Assembly (NCBI GenBank): GCA_943359705.1
Contig: CALRIB010000048.1
Span: 1 to 6,066, forward strand
Length of the DNA stretch: 6,066 bases
Direction of reading: 5' to 3'
DNA from: Candidatus Nomurabacteria bacterium
Lineage (GTDB): Bacteria; Patescibacteriota; Minisyncoccia; Phycocordibacterales; UBA2100
The position numbers were made by a program, and so were the translations under genes. Under the pieces are notes generated by a model. It searched no databases. It was not told the origin of the DNA and saw nothing but the letters and a program-made list of their open reading frames with translations. This document shows, in pieces, positions 1-5,223 of this stretch; within the stretch, counting starts at the first letter, position 1; every line of letters starts with the position of its first letter.

Positions 1-730
1 CCTGCTGCGGGCCGCTCGTGCGCGCGCCGAGCGCCGGCACAAGATGACCGACACTGTCTTGCGAGGTGATGGTGCCGCCCGCCTGCAAAATAAGCGTGGC
101 GATAATGGCTTTGGCGTTGTCGACGTTGACGTATTCTCCGAACGGCACCGCGGCCCTTTGTACCGTACCGGAGTCGTCTTTTTTCACGACCTTTTGAGTG
201 AGGCCGCTCAGCTCGTCCCAGTACTGGGGAGGCGCCGCAAATCCGGCGGTGGCCAGAATGTCCTTGTTCCAATACATCACGAGCGGGTCGGCCAAGACGG
301 GAATAGCCAGGACGCCGCCGGGCGTGACGAGCGGGTTAGCCGCGTCGACGAAGGTGTTGGAAAATTGTGCCTGCGAGAGATAGGTAAACGGAATCGGCGT
401 CACGCGCGAAGCATCGCGCAGCGCGTAATCTTGCGTAAGGAGGAAAAGGTCGGGGCCGGCACCGCTTGCGAGCGCGTCGGTGAGGGAGTTCTCGTATGTT
501 GCGGAGTCCTTTTGCACGTACGTGACCTGCGCGAGGCGCGGTTCATTTTCGGACACCTGTCGCAATACCACAGAAAAAGCGGTCGGGTCGAGCGTGCCCC
601 AGATGCTAATGGGACCGATGGTGTTGCTCGCGCTCCCGCCCACAAAGAGCGCGAAGATGAGCACGCCGGCGACTGCGAGAGCACCGAAGACGGCCAGCAG
701 AATAACTTGGAATACGGAGAGGCCTTTCAT
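1..730 (-). CDS. Extracellular solute-binding protein (SBP family 1), membrane-anchored, C-terminus off window
   Basis: My reading of the minus strand from ATG at 730 is open to the left edge and gives the first 243 residues. Residues about 6-31 form one long hydrophobic segment (FQVILLAVFGALAVAGVLIF). No lipobox cysteine follows, so the protein is probably anchored in the membrane by an uncleaved N-terminal helix with the binding domain outside. After it come features of family 1 (sugar-type) ABC binding proteins: a first beta strand ISIWGTLD (41-48), GPDLFLL (92-98), LAIPVLADPLVMYWNKDIL (141-159) and PPQYWDEL (167-174). The family captures solutes, often sugars or peptides, for ABC transporters, but no permease or ATPase gene is visible here and the ligand cannot be predicted. 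The start overlaps the methyltransferase stop by ATGA, so translation is probably coupled; I see no Shine-Dalgarno sequence. The family call is confident; the role in transport is not. Confidence 0.9.
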   Translation of the reverse strand, partial: MKGLSVFQVILLAVFGALAVAGVLIFALFVGGSASNTIGPISIWGTLDPTAFSVVLRQVSENEPRLAQVTYVQKDSATYENSLTDALASGAGPDLFLLTQDYALRDASRVTPIPFTYLSQAQFSNTFVDAANPLVTPGGVLAIPVLADPLVMYWNKDILATAGFAAPPQYWDELSGLTQKVVKKDDSGTVQRAAVPFGEYVNVDNAKAIIATLILQAGGTITSQDSVGHLVPALGARTSGPQQ

Positions 731-1296
731 ACATTCAAATGGGTGGGGCGGAATATGACGCCCCAGTGGTGCGAGCCCGCATAAAATTCCCGAAGCGGCT
801 CAAGGGCGGCGCGCGCGGCGAATTCGATCGCCGCTTCTTTTTTCATGACGTCCTCCACGCGTGGGCCCATGCTCGCGTATGAATCATTCCAATCAATGAC
901 AGCCACCGTGCCACCGGGCTTTACGATGCGGCGCGCTTCGCGCAAAACCGGAAGCTTGTCGGGCACCTGGAAAAGCAAATTTGAAATGAGGACGAGGTCC
1001 ATCGACTGGTTGGCGAGCTTCGAGGCATTTGGGATTTCGAGGTCCGTCCAAATGACGTCGACGTTGTGATGTCCTTGTCGTATGGCTTCGTTGGAAGTGC
1101 GGCGGAGGAGATCTTTTTGCACATCAATAGCGTACACCCGGCCGGTATTTCCAAGCCGCTCAGCAATTGCCAGCACATATGCGCCGCTGCCGCTTCCAAA
1201 ATCCGCTATCTGCATGCCGCCCTGAATCCCAAGCGCAGAAATGTTCCGTTTCGGATGCGCAAAGTTCACCGTGCGGAACGGAGTATTCGTATCCAT
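727..1296 (-). CDS. Class I SAM-dependent methyltransferase, substrate unknown
   Basis: A 189-aa Rossmann-type methyltransferase. Motif I (ADFGSGSGAY, 31-40) is the glycine-rich SAM loop. D58 in VYAID is the acidic residue expected to contact the SAM ribose. MDLVLISNLLFQ (99-110) corresponds to the post-motif II strand, and VKPGG followed by VAVIDW (126-136) to the motif III region. The layout resembles UbiE/Methyltransf_25/31-like enzymes acting on small molecules, but nothing in the sequence identifies the substrate, and the protein is shorter than quinone methyltransferases. The C-terminal HHWGVIFRP (176-184) looks conserved in character. The start at 1296 is supported by a TATAAT box ending 9 nt upstream, leaving almost no leader. 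GGAAGG lies only 2 nt before the ATG, too close for an ordinary ribosome site. The gene is translationally coupled to the solute-binding protein by a 4-bp overlap, which suggests but does not prove a joint role. Confidence 0.88.
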   Translation of the reverse strand: MDTNTPFRTVNFAHPKRNISALGIQGGMQIADFGSGSGAYVLAIAERLGNTGRVYAIDVQKDLLRRTSNEAIRQGHHNVDVIWTDLEIPNASKLANQSMDLVLISNLLFQVPDKLPVLREARRIVKPGGTVAVIDWNDSYASMGPRVEDVMKKEAAIEFAARAALEPLREFYAGSHHWGVIFRPTHLNV

Positions 1297-1304
1297 CGCC
1301 TTCC

Positions 1305-1310
1305 ATTATA
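1305..1310 (-). promoter_or_regulatory. Putative -10 box (TATAAT) of the methyltransferase/SBP operon
   Basis: A perfect TATAAT on the minus strand ends 9 nt before the methyltransferase ATG, so the expected start of transcription falls within a few bases of the start codon. No good -35 is visible at 16-18 bp spacing (the hexamer at 17 bp is ACAGTG). It lies between the small ORF (ends 1360) and the methyltransferase, so these genes need not depend on gyrA transcription. Confidence 0.6.
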
Positions 1311-1359
1311 TAGGGTATTTGAGTACGCACTGTTGCTTTCCGCTCACAATGTGGAAATT

Positions 1360-1503
1360 CTAGAAGAACCAAACAGCGGCGATGACGCCAAGCGCGATCG
1401 CTTTTAGGATACCCACCCCGATGCGAAATGCTGTTTTATCGTCGAGAGAATATCCTAATTTGCCGACAGCGTAGATAATGAGATTGATATACACCTGGAA
1501 CAT
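1360..1503 (-). CDS. Possible small membrane protein (47 aa) directly after gyrA
   Basis: ATG at 1503 opens a 47-codon frame ending in TAG at 1362-1360. The product is hydrophobic at both ends: MFQVYINLIIYAVGKLGY at the N-terminus and a C-terminal segment GVGILKAIALGVIAAVWFF that could span a membrane, with a short charged linker SLDDKTAFR between. It begins 3 nt after the gyrA stop and in the same frame, so ribosomes finishing gyrA could reinitiate on it; no separate Shine-Dalgarno sequence is evident. Small proteins with two hydrophobic segments are common in this kind of genome, but I do not recognise this one and its length is short enough for chance. The coupling position, clean membrane pattern and otherwise empty gap of about 200 bp favour a real gene. 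Function unknown. Confidence 0.5.
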   Translation of the reverse strand: MFQVYINLIIYAVGKLGYSLDDKTAFRIGVGILKAIALGVIAAVWFF

Positions 1504-1506
1504 ACC

Positions 1507-3999
1507 CTAGGCGACTTCGTCCGCCTCAAACACAACAAATGATGCCACTTGATCGCCTTCGCGCATTTTCATGACACGGACGCCTTGGGTGGCGCGGGAG
1601 AGGGTGGGGATTTCGTCGAGGCCGGTGCGGATGGTTTGACTCTTCTTGGACATTGCGACAAGTTCTCCGCCTTGGAGTACGACGGTGCCGCCCACGAGCT
1701 GCTTGGTTTTCGGCGTGATAGACATCGTCTTGATGCCGCTGCCGCCCCTGCCCTGTGTTTTATATTCTGAAAGTTTGGTCTTCTTACCGTAGCCGGTCGA
1801 AGAGAGCACGAGGAGTTCGGCGTTCTTCGCGTCTTTGGGCACAATGCCCGCGCCGACGATAGAGTCGCCGCTGCCGAGTTTCATACCGCGCACGCCGCCG
1901 GCCTGCCTGCCCATTTCGCGCACATCTTTTGCTGCAAATCGAATTGCCTGACCTTTGGAAGTAACGAGCACTGCGTCGTCGCCCGGGTAAACGAATTGAG
2001 CTGAGATAAGTGCGTCGCCCTTGTCGAGCCCGACGGCTATGAGACCGCTGCGGCGCACTTCGTAGAAGCTTTTGGCCGCCACGCGCTTCACGGTGCCGTT
2101 GCGCGTTGCCATCAAAAGCGAAAGACCTTCGACTGTTTTCTTTTCCTTCGGCATCGCGAGGATGGAAGTGATCTGCTCACCCTGTTCGAGCGAAATAAAG
2201 TTCATTATCGACTTCCCTTTTGTGGCGCGTTTGCCTTCGGGCAGGTCGTACATCTTGAGCGAGTACACCTTGCCGCGGTCGGAGAAGAAAAGGAGGTCGG
2301 AGTGCGCTGAGGCGGTGAGGAACTGGGTCACGAAATCCTCTTCTTTGGTGTCGAGGTCAACGACGCCCACGCCACCGCGCTTTTGCCTGCGATATTCGCC
2401 CGGATTGGTGCGCTTGATGTAACCGCCGGATGTGAGCACGAGCACGGAATCTTCGTCGGCGATGAGGTCTTCGGCGTTCAGAATCGTGGCGCCGCGCTTC
2501 ACGATTTTGGTGCGGCGGTCGTCGCCAAATTTCTCCACCACCTCGCCGATCTCTTTCTTGATGAGATCCATGAGCTTTTTCTCGCTCTTCAAAAGCGCCG
2601 TGAGCTCTTCGATGAGCGCCTGCACTTCGCGAAGTTCGTCCTCTATCTTCTTGCGCTCAAGCCCGGCAAGCTTCTGCAGGCGCATGTCGAGGATGGCGTT
2701 GGCCTGGAGTTCGGAGAATTTGAATGTCTTCATCAATCCGGCGCGTGCGTCGTCCACATCCTTCGACTTCTTGATGAGTTTGATTATCTCGTCGATGTGG
2801 TCGAGCGCTTTCTTGAGGCCGAGCAAAATGTGCTCGCGCGCCTCAGCGATGCGAAGGTCGTATTTCGTGCGCTTCGTCACCACTTCGCGGCGGAATGCGA
2901 CGAAGTATTCGAGAAGGGCTTTGAGCGAAAGCGTTTGCGGCACGCCGTCGACAAGTGCGACGACGTTGTAGTGGAAGGTCTCTTCGAGCTGTGTGTGTTT
3001 ATACAAATAGTTGAGTACCGTCTGCGCATTGGCGTTGTTCTTGAGTTCGATGACGACGCGAATGTCCTTGGTGCTCTCGTCGCGGATGTCACGTACGCCT
3101 TCGAGCTTCTTCTCGTGCACGAGGTCGGCGACTTTGGTGATGAGATCAGCTTTGACGACGCGATACGGGATGGAAGTGATGATGATCTGGTAGTCGCCCT
3201 TTTTACCTTCCACTATTTCCGCGTCACCGCGCACTACCACCGGGCCGCGGCCCGTCGCGTATGCATGCGCGATGTCTTTGGCGTTGAACGCAATGCAACC
3301 CGTCGGAAAGTCTGGCCCCTGCACGAAGCCCATGAGGTCTTCGGTCGTCGCCTCAGGATTTTCAATGAGGTGAATAGCCGCGCCGCAGACTTCTCGCAAA
3401 TTGTGCGGCGGGATGTTGGTGGCCATACCGACGGCGATGCCGAGCGTGCCGTTCAGAAGCAAATTCGGAATGGCCGCGGGCAAGACACTCGGTTCCTGCT
3501 TGGTGTTGTCGTAGTTGGGAGTGAAGGCGACTGTTTCCTTTTCAATATCGCGAAGCATTTCTTGCGCAAGGCGCGACATTTTTGCTTCCGTATAACGCAT
3601 GGCGGCCGCCGAGTCGCCGTCGATTGAGCCGAAGTTGCCTTGACCGACGACGAGCGGATAGCGCATCGAAAAATCCTGCGCCAATTTCACCATCGCGTCG
3701 TACACCGATGCGTCGCCGTGCGGGTGGTATTTACCCAAGACTTCACCCACCACGGTCGCCGACTTTCGCGTCTTGGCAGACACAGTGAGACCGAGTTCGT
3801 TCATCGCAAAGAGGATACGGCGATGCACCGGCTTCAAGCCATCGCGCACATCAGGGAGCGCGCGGGCAGTGATGACCGACATCGCGTAGTCGAGGTAGGA
3901 CTCGCGCATCTCGGTCGAAATCGAGCGCGAAATGACGTTGATGTGATTGGGCTTTATGGGCTCCGATTCAGCCGGCTTCTCCCCTTTTCCACGCGCCAT
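1507..3999 (-). CDS. gyrA: DNA gyrase subunit A
   Basis: 830 aa, full length for GyrA (E. coli 875). With GyrB it forms the A2B2 type IIA topoisomerase that introduces negative supercoils into DNA in the cytoplasm; GyrA supplies the breakage-rejoining tyrosine. The winged-helix region contains HRRILFAMNELGL (59-71), the quinolone-region segment GKYHPHGDASVYD (89-101) and the catalytic Tyr136 in AAMRYTE, equivalent to E. coli Tyr122. A tower and coiled-coil region follows (roughly 380-495, with QANAILDMRLQKLAGLE). The C-terminal beta-pinwheel begins near 510 and carries a GyrA box QKRGGVG (539-545), close to the consensus QRRGGRG. This favours gyrase over ParC. The position equivalent to E. 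coli Ser83 is alanine (A97), while Asp87 is kept (D101). ATG at 3999 is chosen because a consensus extended -10 box ends 10 nt upstream. gyrB is not in the window. Confidence 0.97.
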   Translation of the reverse strand: MARGKGEKPAESEPIKPNHINVISRSISTEMRESYLDYAMSVITARALPDVRDGLKPVHRRILFAMNELGLTVSAKTRKSATVVGEVLGKYHPHGDASVYDAMVKLAQDFSMRYPLVVGQGNFGSIDGDSAAAMRYTEAKMSRLAQEMLRDIEKETVAFTPNYDNTKQEPSVLPAAIPNLLLNGTLGIAVGMATNIPPHNLREVCGAAIHLIENPEATTEDLMGFVQGPDFPTGCIAFNAKDIAHAYATGRGPVVVRGDAEIVEGKKGDYQIIITSIPYRVVKADLITKVADLVHEKKLEGVRDIRDESTKDIRVVIELKNNANAQTVLNYLYKHTQLEETFHYNVVALVDGVPQTLSLKALLEYFVAFRREVVTKRTKYDLRIAEAREHILLGLKKALDHIDEIIKLIKKSKDVDDARAGLMKTFKFSELQANAILDMRLQKLAGLERKKIEDELREVQALIEELTALLKSEKKLMDLIKKEIGEVVEKFGDDRRTKIVKRGATILNAEDLIADEDSVLVLTSGGYIKRTNPGEYRRQKRGGVGVVDLDTKEEDFVTQFLTASAHSDLLFFSDRGKVYSLKMYDLPEGKRATKGKSIMNFISLEQGEQITSILAMPKEKKTVEGLSLLMATRNGTVKRVAAKSFYEVRRSGLIAVGLDKGDALISAQFVYPGDDAVLVTSKGQAIRFAAKDVREMGRQAGGVRGMKLGSGDSIVGAGIVPKDAKNAELLVLSSTGYGKKTKLSEYKTQGRGGSGIKTMSITPKTKQLVGGTVVLQGGELVAMSKKSQTIRTGLDEIPTLSRATQGVRVMKMREGDQVASFVVFEADEVA

Positions 4000-4008
4000 A
4001 TTTGATTA

Positions 4009-4037
4009 ATTATACCAAAAAACGCGCCCAAAATCCA
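4009..4037 (-). promoter_or_regulatory. gyrA promoter with extended -10
   Basis: On the minus strand, TGGTATAAT occupies 4017-4009, an extended -10 (TGn plus perfect TATAAT). A weak -35 candidate TGGATT lies at 4037-4032 with exactly 17 bp between. The -10 ends 10 nt before the gyrA ATG, so the mRNA should start within about 2-4 nt of the start codon. The leader region is AT-rich and has no Shine-Dalgarno sequence. Confidence 0.7.
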
Positions 4038-4043
4038 GCCCAT

Positions 4044-4072
4044 TTGACCTTCATGTTGATGCGAGTTACAAA
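4044..4072 (+). promoter_or_regulatory. Putative promoter of the 105-aa gene, divergent from gyrA
   Basis: TTGACC (4044-4049) and TACAAA (4067-4072) are separated by exactly 17 bp. The -35 matches consensus at 5 of 6 positions and the -10 at 4 of 6. It would start transcription near 4079 and give a leader of about 34 nt, long enough to include the ribosome site at 4097-4103. It lies just beyond the gyrA promoter on the opposite strand. Confidence 0.45.
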
Positions 4073-4096
4073 GCACTTTGCTGCCCCACTAACCAC

Positions 4097-4103
4097 AGAA
4101 AGG
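4097..4103 (+). promoter_or_regulatory. Ribosome binding site deciding the start of the 105-aa gene
   Basis: AGAAAGG lies 9 nt before ATG 4113. It supports that start over the in-frame ATGs at 4002, 4053 and 4059, none of which has a comparable site. It contrasts with gyrA, the methyltransferase and the Cas2-like gene, which have no usable Shine-Dalgarno sequence. Confidence 0.6.
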
Positions 4104-4112
4104 CACTCGGCC

Positions 4113-4430
4113 ATGGCTGAGAAAAGATGGAAGTTCGTTGCGCTGATCAAAGAGGGAGGCCGGTCCTATTTTCTCGGCACCTTGCTCGACTCCGAGCAGT
4201 CGCCCGCGACATTGGGTTATGAAGTCCTTCGCGACAAGCTGACTGACAACGGCCGCCTCCGCTGGGATAACAATTCATTCGAGCAGTACTGCGAAGCGTG
4301 CGGTAAACTCGGCTCCCTCATCGTGAAGGCGCCGAGAAATTCGGTGGAAAAAGGAATGCAAATCCTCACCATCGATGTGGATACCACGACCGTCACGAGC
4401 GGTATCGACAACCAATACACCCGCATCTGA
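4113..4430 (+). CDS. Uncharacterised 105-aa protein
   Basis: I do not recognise this protein. It has 105 residues with no signal peptide or membrane segment, so it is probably cytosolic. The N-terminus MAEKRWKFVALIKEGGRSYFLGTL reads as beta strands with a turn. A mixed region follows with aromatic residues (W51, F56, Y59), then CEAC (C60, C63), and a C-terminal stretch that is probably beta (GMQILTIDVDTTTVTSG). A single CxxC pair could form a disulfide or half of a metal site, but one pair alone is weak evidence. Codon use and GC resemble the neighbours. ATG 4113 is preferred because of AGAAAGG nine bases upstream; a longer reading from 4002 would run through the promoter region. It stands alone, divergent from gyrA, with a terminator-like hairpin starting at its stop codon. 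It is a real gene by start, stop and terminator context; its function is unknown. Confidence 0.75.
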   Translation: MAEKRWKFVALIKEGGRSYFLGTLLDSEQSPATLGYEVLRDKLTDNGRLRWDNNSFEQYCEACGKLGSLIVKAPRNSVEKGMQILTIDVDTTTVTSGIDNQYTRI

Positions 4431-4500
4431 CCGCCCCACCCGCGACCACAATGATTGACATTGGATCGCTCCGGTGCGGCGGTCCTTTGTTTTGTAATTT
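4429..4500 (+). terminator. Putative intrinsic terminator with a long loop
   Basis: GACCGCCCCACC (4429-4440) pairs with GGTGCGGCGGTC (4473-4484): 11 of 12 positions match, with one C-C mismatch. The 32-nt loop holds a smaller stem CAATG/CATTG. A T-rich run (TTTGTTTTGTAATTTT) follows from 4486. The left arm uses the last two bases of the 105-aa gene's stop codon. The unusually large loop lowers confidence. It also separates that gene from the palindrome-flanked unit downstream. Confidence 0.5.
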
Positions 4501-4517
4501 TCGATTATCCCCGTACT

Positions 4518-4559
4518 CATATCCCTCATTATCTACGGCCGTATATAATGCGGGATATG
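4518..4559. repeat. Palindrome A, overlapping the promoter and start of the Cas2-like gene
   Basis: A 42-bp inverted repeat centred on GG|CC at 4538/4539, with 19 of 21 positions base-paired. The outer arms are CATATCCC and GGGATATG and the core is ACGGCCGT; mismatches are at 4526/4551 and 4533/4544. The right arm contains TATAAT (4544-4549) and ends in the ATG at 4557. If transcription starts near 4556, A is hardly transcribed from this promoter, so a DNA-level role such as binding of a dimeric protein is more likely than an RNA hairpin. Confidence 0.9.
4544..4549 (+). promoter_or_regulatory. -10 box inside palindrome A
   Basis: A perfect TATAAT ends 8 nt before ATG 4557, matching the 8-10 nt spacing seen at gyrA and the methyltransferase. 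It predicts a leaderless mRNA starting at or just before 4557. No recognisable -35 lies at normal spacing. A protein bound to the palindrome would cover this box, so autorepression is plausible. Confidence 0.5.
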
Positions 4560-5135
4560 GGGAAACTTGAGTTGGAAGCTCGAACGCTCCGGCGGAAAGG
4601 CTACATACGTCAAGCATTACTCGCGGCCATAGGTATTTCCGGATTATTGCTTGTCGGCGCGGCAGCCCCAAATGTTATCCAAGTTCTGGACAAGCTCGCT
4701 CCCGATAAATACAAACTCAAGTACAGATTGAAAGGTACGACATCGCGCTTGGTGTCACTCGGCCAAATCCGTTTTGTAGATCGGGGCGGAAAACGGTATA
4801 TGGAGATCACTGAAAAGGGTAGACGCGTGCTCGAGATGGAGCGGCAGAAACGACTGTTAACGGAGCGGGCTGGAAAGCGCTGGGATAAGAAGTGGCGGAT
4901 GGTAATGTTCGATATTCCCGAGCGTCGCCGGAAAACACGTGACACCTTGCGCATTGCACTCCGCACGTTTGGTTTCTATCAACTGCAGGGTAGCGTATGG
5001 ATTTACCCATACGATTGCGAAGAAATCGTGACCCTCATCAAGGCTGACATTGGAACCGGGTACGCAGTCTTGTATGCCATCGTTGAGAAGATTGAGAATG
5101 ATGAACGAGTAAAGCGTCACTTTTCGCTTGTCTAG
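4557..5135 (+). CDS. PaaX/Cas2-like protein: winged-helix-like N-terminus plus Cas2-type ferredoxin-like domain
   Basis: 192 aa. Residues 1-16 are basic (MGKLELEARTLRRKGY). Residues 18-44 form a hydrophobic helix (ALLAAIGISGLLLVGAA) that could be buried or membrane-associated. Residues about 45-95 look like a winged-helix DNA-binding region, ending ITEKGRRVLE. Residues 108-190 match the Cas2/PaaX C-terminal fold: KKWRMVMFDIPE with D119 at the Cas2 active-site position, R/K-rich RRRKTRDTLRIAL, then GFYQLQGSVWIYPYD (139-153). Cas2 proteins are metal-dependent nucleases or structural partners of Cas1 in spacer integration; PaaX is a dimeric repressor. No cas1 or CRISPR array is present, so 'CRISPR-associated' would mislead. 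Upstream in-frame ATGs exist at 4455 and 4548. I prefer 4557 because TATAAT ends 8 nt before it and MGKLE is, from memory, the usual beginning of this family in Parcubacteria. Palindromes flank the gene on both sides. It could be a regulator, a nuclease or a mobile-element protein. Confidence 0.85.
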   Translation: MGKLELEARTLRRKGYIRQALLAAIGISGLLLVGAAAPNVIQVLDKLAPDKYKLKYRLKGTTSRLVSLGQIRFVDRGGKRYMEITEKGRRVLEMERQKRLLTERAGKRWDKKWRMVMFDIPERRRKTRDTLRIALRTFGFYQLQGSVWIYPYDCEEIVTLIKADIGTGYAVLYAIVEKIENDERVKRHFSLV

Positions 5136-5179
5136 CCATATCCCCCATTGTCAACGGCCGTTTGGAATGCGGGATATGG
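5136..5179. repeat. Palindrome B, just after the Cas2-like gene
   Basis: Second copy of the palindrome, centred at 5157/5158, with 18 of 22 positions paired plus one G-T. Compared with A in direct orientation, 36 of 42 bases match, including ACGGCCGT and all of AATGCGGGATATGG. One pair is swapped in a compensatory way (T-A at 4534/4543, A-T at 5153/5162). The TATAAT of A is changed here (TTTGGAAT), so B has no -10 box. It sits between convergent genes and would form a strong RNA hairpin, but no T-run follows, so an ordinary terminator is unlikely. Confidence 0.9.
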
Positions 5180-5223
5180 TGTTCCGCAATTGCAAAGGCC
5201 ATTAGCATTGAATACCTGGGATT

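Larger units (their letters stand above)
4518..5179 (+). mobile_element. Candidate cassette: Cas2/PaaX-like gene between two direct copies of a palindrome
   Basis: The unit of about 662 bp consists of palindrome A, one gene with almost no spare sequence, and palindrome B. Gene and repeats abut: the gene's -10 box lies inside A and B begins right after the stop codon. This packing suggests that gene and repeats travel or function together. I see no target-site duplication outside the repeats and no recognisable transposase or integrase, so mobility is an inference. The alternative is a chromosomal autoregulated gene whose two palindromes are operators. Confidence 0.35.

Noticed and set aside
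44..784. 246-codon plus-strand frame at the left end
   Set aside because: It lies antisense to the solute-binding protein, whose translation matches a known family along its whole visible length.
1331..1351. Resemblance to the E. coli lac operator on the minus strand (16 of 21 bases, including ATTGTGAGCGGA)
   Set aside because: The right half-site is degraded, the site lies upstream of the predicted -10 box without a clear repression position, and no LacI-type gene is visible. Chance is the best explanation.
1337..1357. TTTCC/GGAAA hairpin after the small ORF as a terminator
   Set aside because: The stem is only 5 bp with an 11-nt loop and no T-run on the minus strand.
2383..3627. Long open frame (414 codons) on the plus strand antisense to gyrA
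   Set aside because: It is the complement of a strongly conserved gyrase gene with GC-rich codons, has low-complexity composition, and has no ribosome site or promoter. The other plus-strand frames in 1549-4005 are the same.
4455..4460. Perfect TTGACA hexamer as a -35 box
   Set aside because: No -10-like hexamer lies 16-18 bp downstream (GGCGGT at 17 bp), and the hexamer lies in the loop of the terminator-like hairpin.
4455..4556. Upstream starts for the Cas2-like gene at 4455 and 4548
   Set aside because: Starting at 4455 would add residues encoded by the terminator loop and palindrome A. ATG 4548 overlaps the -10 box. ATG 4557 fits the promoter spacing and the remembered family N-terminus.
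4518..5179. A minimal CRISPR array (two repeats with the gene as spacer)
   Set aside because: The interval is about 577 bp and encodes a protein, there are only two repeat copies, and no cas1 or effector gene is present. The Cas2 similarity alone does not make it CRISPR.
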